A stretch of DNA of 64,000 nucleotides from NCBI GenBank assembly GCA_018907035.1, contig JACCIC010000040.1, positions 1,209,501-1,273,500 on the forward strand, in the 5' to 3' direction. This DNA is from Sycobia sp. Sy_11 (lineage: Eukaryota > Arthropoda > Insecta > Hymenoptera > Epichrysomallidae). Below, piece after piece: positions 8,828 through 17,259 of this stretch (within the stretch, counting starts at the first letter, position 1; each line of letters begins with the position of its first letter). The position numbers and the translations under genes are program-made. The notes under the pieces were generated by a model. It searched no databases. It worked only from the letters and a program-made list of their open reading frames with translations, and had not been told where the DNA came from.

Positions 8828-9697
8828 TTACTCTTCGGTCTCGCTGTCCGGACCGAAGAATAATAGTTTCCGGGCGGCAATTTTCCCCCGCCTCCTCTCG
8901 TTGTCGTGGGCGGGCGGGTCACGGGCAGCGTTGGGGAGAGCAGCAGTGCTTTCACTTCCTCCTGCGTCCTGCTCTCCTGGTATCGCCGCGTCCGTTCCTT
9001 GTCGTTTTTTTGCCGCCTTGCGGAGCTCGCGGTCGCTGGGACCCCGGGGTGTCCGCGGGCAACCTGCCGCGTTCAACGGTATCACCGTGCCGAACGGTGA
9101 TATCGCTGATGGCTCGACAGGAGAGCGGGTGGGGGTTTTTACCCCTTCTTCTATATTACGGGCGACCGATGGGCTGGGCGGCTCGGCAACTGCGGGTGCC
9201 GGCGGCAGCGGCGGCGGTGTGGCGATGGGTGAGGCGGCGGCCTCAGCGGTGGCCGTGGATGGGCGAGTCCTGCGCTCGCCGATTAACTCTGCTAAGGGCG
9301 GCAGAGGTATTTTGGGGCGCTTAATTAAAGCCAGCGGCTTATACGCCCGTGGCTTGTACACTTGCGGTGTATACACCGGCGGCTTAAATACCTGCGGTGT
9401 ATACACCCGCGGCTTATCCGCTTGTTCCACGAACTTTAGGGTCTCTAGCTCGGTTATTACCCGTTCAACCGGGCGCTGAGCTCTGAGACCCCGAATATAA
9501 CGGTCGTGGAGGGGGCGGTATAACCGCCACACGGTTGCTTCGAGGTCGCGATCAGGCAACCGCTCAAGCCCCTTTTCCTCCCGACGGACCTGTTCCGCCT
9601 CCAAAATTTGGCCGCGAATTAGAAAACGTTTCTCTTTCTGAGCCCTTTTATGGGCCCTGTTTTTCCGTTGTTTGTAAGATGCACCTGACCCTTCCAC
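8828..9697 (-). CDS. Accessory ORF in the gypsy leader: basic, proline-rich, no methionine
   Basis: This is an open frame of 289 codons between the primer-binding site and gag. The N-terminal ~60 residues are strongly basic (many KR, RR, KE pairs). The middle holds near-repeats of about ten residues (VYTPQVFKPP, VYTPQVYKPR, AYKPLA). A Pro/Ala-rich stretch follows, and the end is acidic (DSETEE). The frame contains no ATG at all: its first listed codon is GTG at 9697. Immediately upstream the sense strand has nine T then AG, which would be a good 3' splice site, so the frame may be an internal exon joined to an upstream leader. I recognise no family. It could be a gag-like or regulatory accessory protein, or chance open frame in GC-rich DNA. 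Confidence 0.45.
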   Translation of the reverse strand: MEGSGASYKQRKNRAHKRAQKEKRFLIRGQILEAEQVRREEKGLERLPDRDLEATVWRLYRPLHDRYIRGLRAQRPVERVITELETLKFVEQADKPRVYTPQVFKPPVYTPQVYKPRAYKPLALIKRPKIPLPPLAELIGERRTRPSTATAEAAASPIATPPPLPPAPAVAEPPSPSVARNIEEGVKTPTRSPVEPSAISPFGTVIPLNAAGCPRTPRGPSDRELRKAAKKRQGTDAAIPGEQDAGGSESTAALPNAARDPPAHDNERRRGKIAARKLLFFGPDSETEE

Positions 9698-9707
9698 TAA
9701 AAAAAAA
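9697..9707 (-). promoter_or_regulatory. Candidate 3' splice site before the accessory ORF
   Basis: In element sense, nine consecutive T are followed by AG (9698-9697), and the Met-less ORF begins right at that point. A polypyrimidine run plus AG is the consensus for a 3' splice site. No convincing donor with an upstream ATG was identified in the 160 nt between it and the primer-binding site. Confidence 0.35.
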
Positions 9708-9866
9708 CAAAAATATGGGTTTTATTCACAAAAAAAGGTTGAATCCTAGCTAGATCAAAAACAACAACCAAATAAAAAAAATTGGCACCGAAACTGAACG
9801 AAAATTTAGGTCTAAAAATAAACGCGTGCCGCGTGCAACGATAATTATCGCGAGCTATTTATTACT

Positions 9867-9884
9867 ATCCCGGACGAGCCCCCA
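9867..9884 (-). other. Primer-binding site, tRNA-Pro type
   Basis: In element sense the 18 bases are TGGGGGCTCGTCCGGGAT. This is the classic tRNA-Pro primer-binding site known from murine leukaemia virus and its relatives. It sits eight bases after the LTR end and primes minus-strand cDNA synthesis. Its presence independently confirms the LTR boundary and the element's orientation. Confidence 0.85.
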
Positions 9885-10346
9885 ATTTTTTTTGTGACGT
9901 CCAACCGAAGTTGGTGCCACACGGTTAATCCTAACGGCGATTTACTGCCGTTAGTTACCGCCGGTTGCCCCCTTGTTTTTTTTGGCCACGCTTTAGCGTT
10001 GAAGCCAGGGATACGCGGGGCGGATCGCGAGGTCGATCGTCGCGGCGCGTTCGCGTAATTTCGCCGGTCGTGAGGGCCACACTCGGGCAGCTCCAACACG
10101 ATCGGTTGGATATTAGAGCGGCGACGGATCTAATATCCTCTAGGAGGTAGTAGGGGCGCGAGCTTCCTCGGCCTCCAGTCCACCTTACTAGCTATCCGCG
10201 CTGAACTTTAGCGGAGGCTGCAGAGTCTAGCGGCAATTTCCTTGCCTGCAGAGACTAGCGTCCCCTGACCCAAAGTCTAGCGCGTGCTTCGCGGAAAAAA
10301 GGGAAAGAAAAATATAATTCGGAAATGAATATTGAAACGACTTACT

Positions 10347-10352
10347 TTTATT
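10347..10352 (-). terminator. Polyadenylation signal of the gypsy LTR
   Basis: AATAAA lies on the minus strand downstream of the LTR TATA box. In the 3' LTR the equivalent site would end the transcript. It is a short motif supported only by its position. Confidence 0.45.
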
Positions 10353-10430
10353 TTCGAGGAGTTTAGCAAAGTAAGAACCGAACAGAGTAAACGCGGCCGG
10401 CAATCTGCTTTCCGCAGTTTTCAGGGCCCG

Positions 10431-10440
10431 TATTTATAGT
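10431..10440 (-). promoter_or_regulatory. TATA box of the gypsy LTR
   Basis: The minus strand reads ACTATAAATA inside the LTR, preceded by a GC-rich stretch. It is the probable core promoter, with transcription starting roughly 25-30 nt further on, near 10400-10410. Confidence 0.6.
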
Positions 10441-10548
10441 CCGAGCCCTGCGCCGCCGAAATTTTCTCCGCTGGAAATTACATCGTGGTGGGGGAGATAA
10501 AGGGACGTTTTTTTCTACATAGAGAAAGCCGTCCGTTCATCTCTTACA

Positions 10549-11260
10549 ACTATGATTATTATTTCTGTATTTTAGAACTGCGTATAACTAAGCTATATTT
10601 AAAACGTATTCTTATATATATATAATAATCCATAAGTTAATGATACATTGGTATGACTTAATAATAATAATAATTAATAACTATAATAGAAATAAAAATT
10701 GAATCGATGCATTAACAAAAACAGTAATAGTAATTTTAACGGTAATTAATATCGTTTATAATTATAGTAAAAATAGTAATAATAATGTTAATGGTAGTAA
10801 AAGCAAACTATCAGCGAATAGCGCAGAAATATTATTGAGTAAACTAATTAGAAAATTAATATTAAACATAATCATAATAATAATAATAATAACAATAGTG
10901 AAATTAATAATAACGATTAGCGTATAACGCCACATAATTATGGTTTAAACTAGTAATAACAATTAGTAATCTTTACAATCATAATAATAATATCGAAGAT
11001 ATTAATTGGAATAATAATAACAATAGCAATATTAATAATCGCATTACTATATATTAGAACGGTAATGTTAGTAAAAATAGGAATATTAGTGCTTGTAATA
11101 ATAATAATAATAATAATAGTGTTAATAACAATATGAATAATTTATCAATATTAAAAAAATAAGAGTAATATTAATCACAACAATAAGTATAATTTCAAAG
11201 TTAGTAATAATAATGTCAACCGTGCTTATTAATACAAATATTTGTACATTTTCATTATAT
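10549..11260. other. AT-rich flank with (AAT)n-like low complexity
   Basis: About 0.7 kb is dominated by irregular AATAAT/TAATAA words just outside the gypsy LTR. There is no open frame and no recognisable element end apart from the LTR itself. Confidence 0.7.
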
Positions 11261-11830
11261 TAACATTTTGGAAAAATTGAAATGCACGTTCAGAAATAAT
11301 ATTATTTCCGTACGTCGATTGCTTCGAGAAATTCTACTTTCTATTCGAAGCCAAAATTTCAGACGTATTTCAGTTTCTCAAGCCTCTTGGGATATTGGTA
11401 TATTAGGCTGTTACTCGGGTTTCGCATTTCGTATACAAAGAAAAGGGGGAAGGGTCGTAAACTGCGCATTAGCGCGCCTCCGCTTCGTTCCGAATTTTCC
11501 AGAGGGGCGGGAAAGTACAAGCGGTGCGGGAATAGAGACAACACTTCGGCCCGCGCTGACCGCGGCAGGCTATGGCTAGGCTGCATTACTATGGCCACAT
11601 CTGGTCCGATTTTATTACTAGAAAGCGCGCGCTGCGCAGGCATTTGGCATTGAGGTTCGCAGAGTTTATATCTACAAATATAAACGTATTTATTCTCACT
11701 ACTCCGAGAATATCTACGAACTTTGCCTTACCTTTGTATATATATATTATCGTGAAGGCGATGTTGCCAAACGCTTGTCTCCTTTGCTTTCTTTATTCCT
11801 ACTCACTTTCCCGGGCCTGAAATTCATCGA
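11261..11830. other. GC-richer unclassified segment
   Basis: A segment of moderate GC with many CpG (gcgcgcctccgcttcg, aagcgcgcgctgcgcagg) in AT-rich surroundings. Overlapping open frames of 80-100 codons exist on both strands, but none resembles a known protein. It may be a regulatory island or the remains of a repeat. Confidence 0.35.
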
Positions 11831-11904
11831 AAACTCGACGGGTAGGCATGCCGAGGCAATTCGACCGATCCCTCCTTGTCCTTGAACAGATATATACATA
11901 TATA

Positions 11905-11949
<45 letters not shown>

Positions 11950-12599
11950 GTACATATATCCATATACATATATATATATTATTCGGCGTAATCGCTGGAT
12001 GCAACAACGCAATAATTTTTAATATAATACAAAGCTTCATGTTACGCAGAAATGTAATTTTAGAAACTACAGTTTAATGATATTTCGTTTAATGAAATTA
12101 GACAAGCGATTGCAACTGTTATAATTCGAAAATTTTGAAATAAAAATTTCTCGTTGACTTTACAAGATTTCTAGTAACGAATCAGTTGTACACAGTACTT
12201 GATCACGCCGTATGTATTATCGAATAAACGTAAATGATAATGGTGTGTGTATATATTAAAAAGTACTTAATATTTAATTAAGTCTTTTGCGAGTCAAATC
12301 CATAGATATAACTCTGGTTTTGCGATTGTCACTGAATTCGATAAGGATCGAACTATCAATTAGAAAATTAAAATTTAGTTAAATCATCGGTTAAGAATCT
12401 GTCTATCTATTAAGCACATTGCAGTTTAGCACTATTTGATACTATTCCACTTCAAACTTATCAGAAAATTTTGAAATAAATCGCAATGTATAAGCAATTG
12501 ATGATCACTTATTTATGTCTGAGACATGGCTAAACTTTAATAAGGCAAGTAGTTAAATAATAGTGGAATACTTCTATCGGCAGTATGTCTATGTAAATA
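11831..12599. other. AT-rich intergenic DNA with a (TA)n tract
   Basis: It contains a long interrupted TA microsatellite at about 11890-11980. The rest is AT-rich with no coding signal. Confidence 0.7.
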
Positions 12600-13549
12600 C
12601 TACTGTGTACAAATATGAGAAAGACTTTTCCATTCAAACTTTCCAGATTTATCCATTCGGACAAATGTTTTTATTTTTAAGTTGGTAGTACTATCAGAGT
12701 TATCTATGTCTAATTTGACGCAATTATCTTCATTTTTCATATAGTTATGCTTGTGTTTTGTGAACAAAAAAAAGTTGTCTCTTCTGTTTTTATAATGTCT
12801 GTAATTATTCAATAAAGAAGTAGTATTAAATTTTGTGCGCGAAATGAAATATCGGCCGCCGAATCGTTCAGAATGTTGCAGAAGGCCTTTGGTGAGAAGT
12901 CAATGTCAAGAGTAAGTGTTTTTGATTGGCACAAATTATTTAAAGAAGGTTGAGAACGCGTTGAAGACGAACCACATCAAAGACGACCAAGAACACGATA
13001 TACTGATAGTGTAGCCGATACTGATGGGCTACACTTCGACAAAATGAAAGTATTGGTTCTGCAAAATCATCGATTGACTGCTAGAGTGCCTGCTGATACT
13101 GTTGGGATTTCAAATGGGTCAGTCAACATAATTTTGAATGACATTTTGTGCCTGAAAATAGTGAAATCTCGATTGGTGCCAAAAACACTGCATTGATTTT
13201 GCGTGAACATTTCGCCAAAAATTCAACCAGTATCTTTCTGCAACCATCGTACTCGCCTGATTTAGCACCGCGTGACTTCTGGCTGTTCAGCAAACTCAAA
13301 AGACCACTTCGAGGATACGAATATGATTCGATTGAAGAAATAAAAACCGAATCAAAGGACGAACTGATGGCCATTCCGGAATACGGGTACAATAATAATA
13401 AAAAAATGTTTTGACAATTGGAAACATCGGTGAAATAGTTGCATTGCATCCGGGGGGGATTATTTTGAGGGGGATGAATTAAATTTAGAAGAATAAATAA
13501 AGATTTCAAAAGTTATAAATAAAGTCTTACTCATATTTGTACACAGTAG
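12600..13549 (+). mobile_element. Internally deleted mariner (Tc1/mariner) element
   Basis: Terminal inverted repeats of 29 bp face each other at 12600-12628 and 13521-13549, with one mismatch. Each starts CTACTGTGTACAAATATGAG read inwards. The left end is preceded by TA, the mariner target; the right flank is TG, so the duplication has decayed. At 950 bp the element is shorter than the ~1.3 kb of a complete mariner. Inside are recognisable N-terminal and C-terminal transposase pieces, with the middle missing. Confidence 0.85.
12847..13480 (+). pseudogene. Mariner transposase remnant
   Basis: From 12858 the reading gives the paired helix-turn-helix DNA-binding half of a mariner transposase (GEKSMSRVSVFDWHKLFKEG, then an in-frame TGA, ERVEDEPHQ, later RLTARVPADTVGISNGSV). 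After about 13150 it jumps to the C-terminal end (FLQPSYSPDLAPRDFWLF, KLKRPLRGYEYDSIEEIK). SPDLAPRDFW holds the last aspartate of the DD34D triad. The first two catalytic aspartates lie in the deleted part. It cannot make active transposase. Confidence 0.85.
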
Positions 13550-14160
13550 TGTAATAAATAGAAACTGTCAGCTTGTACTGCCAAATATAAATTTATTAGA
13601 AAATGACGACAGAACGTTTTGGTGTTCAAAAAGTCCCTCTTCAGGTTAAAAAAATCCGCAAACCGTGGCTCTCGTCATCAACTGACGACTTAGTTAAAAT
13701 TAATTATTGTAAGTAGTTAAGATTAATTTTCGTTTTCAGTTTAGTATGCAATGTTCAACTTTCTAAGAGTTCCTTACTGGCACAATAGAAATATGGATTC
13801 TCCTGTTATTCCTCATAAAGTGAAAAATTACAGGACAATCATATCTAGCTTGAAGTAAAATATAGGTGAGGTTTTTCTTAAAGAAGAAATTGAGCATTAC
13901 AGTGGAAATTACGCATACGCGAGACTATGATCTCTTACGGCGAAATTATCAATTCACATAAATCAGCAAGCGGCCTGAAATAGCCTGAAATACCATTTAT
14001 TATCTATAGTGCTTATGTATTTTCAACTATAAAATACTTTTTATAGAAGTCGGAGTACAGAGCAGAAAAAGTGTTAGAATTACTTTACTTTTCATTGTTT
14101 CCCGAGTCCCAATGACCTTTTTTCGAGTGGTCGGTGTTTCTGTTCGGAAATAAGACGAGG
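13550..14160. other. AT-rich intergenic DNA, nothing recognised
   Basis: No coding frame, RNA gene or repeat is recognised here. Confidence 0.5.
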
Positions 14161-14479
14161 TCTCACGTTGTCAACGATGACAGTACGGAGGAGGAATAGT
14201 GGAGGAGCAACAGAGACTTATTTATGGTCAGAATCCCTGAATTTGGAATGCGGCGGCCTTCAAGGCGGGGGCTGCTCCGTCCGAATGCACGGCGAACGGA
14301 CAAAATTGAGCGCAGATGTTGGCCACTTGCGCTTTCTTTGGGATGGTTGTCTCGAAGGCGCGACATTAGGGCTTCAGACAATAACATCTGAAGTCTGGTT
14401 CGATTTCCCAGGCTGAAGGAGAGCGGCTGTTCCCCTCCCCACCAGGGCATAGACCTACGGAGGAAAATCACCGAGAGGG
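14161..14479. other. Moderate-GC segment with a tRNA-like patch
   Basis: From 14335 to 14420 the plus strand has a patch recalling a decayed class II tRNA or tRNA-derived SINE. It has a GATGGTTGTCTCGAAGGCGC A-box-like part, a CTTCAGA/TCTGAAG stem like a variable arm, and GGTTCGATTTCC like a B box. Acceptor and T-stem pairing do not close, so it is not a functional tRNA. It may belong to the start of the neighbouring solo LTR instead. Confidence 0.25.
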
Positions 14480-15229
14480 AGTTTAGGCTTGACCGTCGGG
14501 CAGAACGCTTCTTAGCTTGTTTGAGCGCGCGAGTTTGGATTTTACTTAATTCGCCATCTAGACTGGAGATGGTTGTTCTAATATATCATCCAGCCCGAGT
14601 ATGTATGTACATACATATATACATACGTAGAATATATACAGGTATATACATACATATATATGTGTGTATATTTGTGTGTATATAGATGTGTGTAATCTAC
14701 ACATTAATATAGTTATAAGTGATCGTGCGTGATATTTGTGCATCAGCGGGACAAGTCGTACGTCGGCCTTGTGGAGATTTGCACTTGCTGATCTCCGAGG
14801 AGCTTCCCGGCGCCGATTACGCCGAGTGGCTGTCGTTGCGGTAAGGACTGATTCCGTGCCCTGGCTGTGGGGTCGCAACGCAGAGCAGGAGGCAACCACG
14901 GAACGCTCCTTCCCCATCCGGCCTCACCTATCATAATCGTGTGACTTACGGCAGGATTTACAGGAGTACTCCGAATGTATAGTATATAGTGTGAGTATGT
15001 GTGTGTGTCATTATTGTAGTGTATGGATCGCGTCCATTACGTAACGTATTTTAAATTGTATACTCTTATAGCGTTTTTGATTTATTGTTCAGCGCAAAAA
15101 CAACGTTTTTATTTAGTTTATATTATTAAGCTTACTTATTGTGATTTTGACGGCTTTTTCCTCCACTCAGTGAGTGGAGGTTTTTTATCCCTGTAAAGAT
15201 AGGAGATATATATGTACGTATATGTATGT

Positions 15230-15279
<50 letters not shown>

Positions 15280-15396
15280 ATGTGTGTATATGTATGGCTA
15301 GAATAAAGTTAGTATCTTATTTAATTCTATATTGTTGATTTCATTTCACCCGAGCGCATACCTCCTTTCCACTCAAACCTCTTATTATTTCAAACA
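14480..15396 (+). repeat. Decayed solo LTR of a BEL/Pao relative (5' boundary approximate)
   Basis: Blocks shared in order with the BEL LTRs at 15831 and 22448 include: a gatctccgagg...cccggcg block, the palindrome GGAGTACTCC (14963-14972), cggctttttcctccac with its hairpin and T6 (15151-15188), the acccgag stretch, and an end in ttcaaaca (15396) matching gactaaaca. No internal element sequence follows before the next element at 15831, so it is a solo LTR or fragment of a related family. It contains a (TA)n tract at about 15231-15271. The start could not be fixed. Confidence 0.65.
15160..15180 (+). other. Hairpin with T6 in the solo LTR
   Basis: CCTCCACT pairs with AGTGGAGG across a five-base loop and is followed by TTTTTTAT. 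The same structure occurs in the BEL LTRs at 16761-16781 and 23376-23396, with a different loop. Confidence 0.6.
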
Positions 15397-15825
15397 GTGA
15401 CATTTAAACGTTTCTGATCTGCAATAAACAGCTGTTAAGCTGATCGTACCGGTACGTTCTGTAATTGCACTTTTCTTCCATATAATAATAAAATTTGGCT
15501 TGAGTTTTCCAATTCCAATACATTTATGCTGGTTTGAATTGCTATGAACATTTTTTTTTGTAAATTAATCATTTGTTTTGTACGAAAGAAATTACGCCTC
15601 CTTTTTAGTTTCTAATAGAAAGGTAAGAAAAACATTATAAGAAAAACATTCTACTCAGATTTTATTTGAATTTTTTTTCAATATATGAGAATCGGTGTTA
15701 AGATTTAGAATTTTGTTGAAAGGCATAGAATTTTGTTTATACTTTTTTTTATTTAATTTTATATCTCATTCACCAGGCTATCCATACACCGAATGACAAT
15801 CATGTTCAAAACTGAACATCGAAAC
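15397..15825. other. AT-rich DNA between solo LTR and BEL element
   Basis: About 430 bp of AT-rich sequence with no recognised feature. Confidence 0.5.
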
Positions 15826-15830
15826 CACTT
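15826..15830. repeat. Target-site duplication, left copy (CACTT)
   Basis: CACTT directly precedes the 5' LTR and is repeated directly after the 3' LTR. Five bases is usual for BEL/Pao integrases. Confidence 0.9.
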
Positions 15831-15890
15831 TGTTGGAGCAACGTGGCCGGTCGTCGGCTTGAAAAATATAACTATATAACTTTCCATTTT

Positions 15891-15940
<50 letters not shown>

Positions 15941-16573
15941 CTCTCTCTCCCTCCCTCTCTCTCCTCTTCCTGCCTGTGTTTCATAAACGAGTATTGATGA
16001 CGGCTAGAAAAACGCTTCCGCGTGTACACGTACAGGACACACGCGCGAACGCTGCGACGTTTATGATCTCTTCTTAAAAGTACGCAGATTGGCCCATCTG
16101 CCGTTTTACTCGAGATTCGGCCGAGGTCCTCTCTCCCCTTCCTCCTTCCCCTTCTTCAGTGAATCCTGGAAAATATATATTGATGCTCAGGAGGCACTTC
16201 GCGTTCGACCTCTGACCGAAACACATGTAAAGATATTTTCTTCGTTAGTTTGCTATTTGTTAGTTATTTTAGTTACCGTTGGTCTTATAGTCAGTAAGCG
16301 ATATTCAAATGTAATAGAATTTAAGTTTGTACGTGAAAGTGACGCAAAGCAAAGAGGTGCTTCAGAGGGACAAGGTACAGGGCTTTGGGGAGCTTCCATC
16401 CTACCTGGATCTCCGAGAGAGCTCCCGGCGGCACTTGTGCCCGGTGGCTGCTGTCTTGGTTAGGGCTGAACCCGTGCCCAAGACGTTGGGTCCGAGACAT
16501 AGAGCAGAAGGTTATTCGCGGAGCTTCTCTTTCCCTCCCCCCTTTTTTGAACCTTATGCACTATAAGGATGCT

Positions 16574-16595
16574 TATAAAATAACAGGAGTACTCC
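16574..16595 (+). promoter_or_regulatory. BEL LTR TATA box and palindrome
   Basis: TATAAAA at 16574-16580 is followed by the perfect ten-base palindrome GGAGTACTCC at 16586-16595. The palindrome, but not the TATA box, is conserved in the diverged solo LTR (14963-14972), suggesting it is under constraint. The identical pair recurs in the 3' LTR (palindrome at 23201-23210). Confidence 0.45.
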
Positions 16596-16819
16596 GTAGA
16601 TGGTAAGAGCGTATACTTATATTAGCGACGCGTGTATTAGTATTGAATGTGTGTTGGATGAAAATATCCGATCGGATTAAATTGTTCGGCGATTCGAATC
16701 ATTAGCCACAGTTCGTTATTAATCGTAATTTTATATTGCCATTTACATATACGGCTTTTTCCTCCACCCTAGCAGTGGAAGTTTTTTATGCCATTAATTT
16801 ATTCTGTTTACGGTAGATT

Positions 16820-16825
16820 AATAAA
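16820..16825 (+). terminator. BEL LTR polyadenylation signal
   Basis: AATAAA lies about 40 nt after the conserved hairpin. The same signal in the 3' LTR is at 23435-23440, where it would end the element transcript. Confidence 0.45.
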
Positions 16826-16932
16826 TACATATTTTTATTTACTTTGATAAGTGCAAAATATTCTATGTACACCCGAACATTCATTTCTTCCTTTCCCGAA
16901 CTCGTCCTGTCAGTTGTAGACTAAACATTTTA

Positions 16933-16950
16933 TGGTGCCCCGGGTGAGGA
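16933..16950 (+). other. BEL primer-binding site
   Basis: TGGTGCCCCGGGTGAGGA begins five bases after the LTR end, in the position of the primer-binding site. It begins TGG, as expected opposite a tRNA CCA end. I could not assign the tRNA with confidence. Confidence 0.65.
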
Positions 16951-17259
16951 ATGCGTGTTCGAGTGTAATACGGGATCTGATTATTGCATTTTGTTGTTTT
17001 GTTGTAGACATCTTGAATAAAATTTAAATTAATACTTTGTATCAGCGTAAGTAATTGTATGGATGTGTACGTATATTATGTATGTGTGGTCAAATTATAT
17101 ATTTAAGAGACTTATTGTATTTTTTCGTTGGTCCACCGTTTTTTGCTAAAAGTGTTAGAGTAAAGTGTTAGTTTCGGGTTGGAATAAAACTATAAAGTAA
17201 TTATACGTCTATTGTAAGGTAACTTTAACGGTATTATTCTCTGGCGTGATAAATGCATT

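Larger units (their letters stand above)
183..10548 (-). mobile_element. Ty3/gypsy LTR retrotransposon, minus strand, 3' end off the window
   Basis: In the element's sense direction (descending coordinates) the order is: LTR, tRNA-Pro primer-binding site, a 289-codon Met-less ORF, a non-coding leader, a 125-codon coiled-coil ORF, gag with CCHC knuckles, two tandem retropepsins, RT (YMDD), RNase H, a long basic linker and a DD35E integrase. The order PR-RT-RH-IN places it in Ty3/gypsy. The copy has a frameshift in gag near 6050-6075 and an in-frame TAG at 2892-2894, but otherwise long open frames, so it is recent or has few lesions. The 3' LTR is not in the window, so LTR divergence and the target duplication cannot be read. 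I assume all parts belong to one element. A nested arrangement, with the 7.1-9.7 kb part from another element, is possible. Confidence 0.85.
9893..10548 (-). repeat. 5' LTR of the gypsy element (boundaries inferred)
   Basis: The 656-bp segment starts TGTGACG and ends CTCTTACA on the plus strand, giving TGTAAGAG...CGTCACA in element sense, with the usual TG...CA ends. It stops eight bases from a perfect tRNA-Pro primer-binding site. In sense it carries a TATA box (10440-10431) followed 79 nt later by AATAAA (10352-10347), the U3-R-U5 arrangement expected of an LTR. The second LTR copy is outside the window, so the outer boundary rests on the TG/CA ends only. Confidence 0.7.
15831..16927 (+). 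repeat. BEL 5' LTR
   Basis: 1,097 bp, TG...CA. It contains an internal (CT)n tract (15895-15965), a TATAAAA box (16574-16580), the palindrome GGAGTACTCC six bases further on (16586-16595), a hairpin with a T-run (16761-16787) and AATAAA (16820-16825). Short open frames here are not genes. Confidence 0.95.

Noticed and set aside
8709..9479. A 256-codon plus-strand frame opposite the accessory ORF
   Set aside because: It is antisense to the retroelement in GC-rich DNA where several frames stay open. It has no recognisable domain.
14335..14420. A functional tRNA gene
   Set aside because: A- and B-box-like pieces exist, but acceptor and T stems do not pair. Kept only as a weak tRNA-like patch.
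16089..16606. Open frames of 73-124 codons inside the BEL LTR, repeated at 22704-23221
   Set aside because: They lie in U3/R of the LTR and overlap each other in different frames. Their similarity between LTRs only reflects LTR identity.
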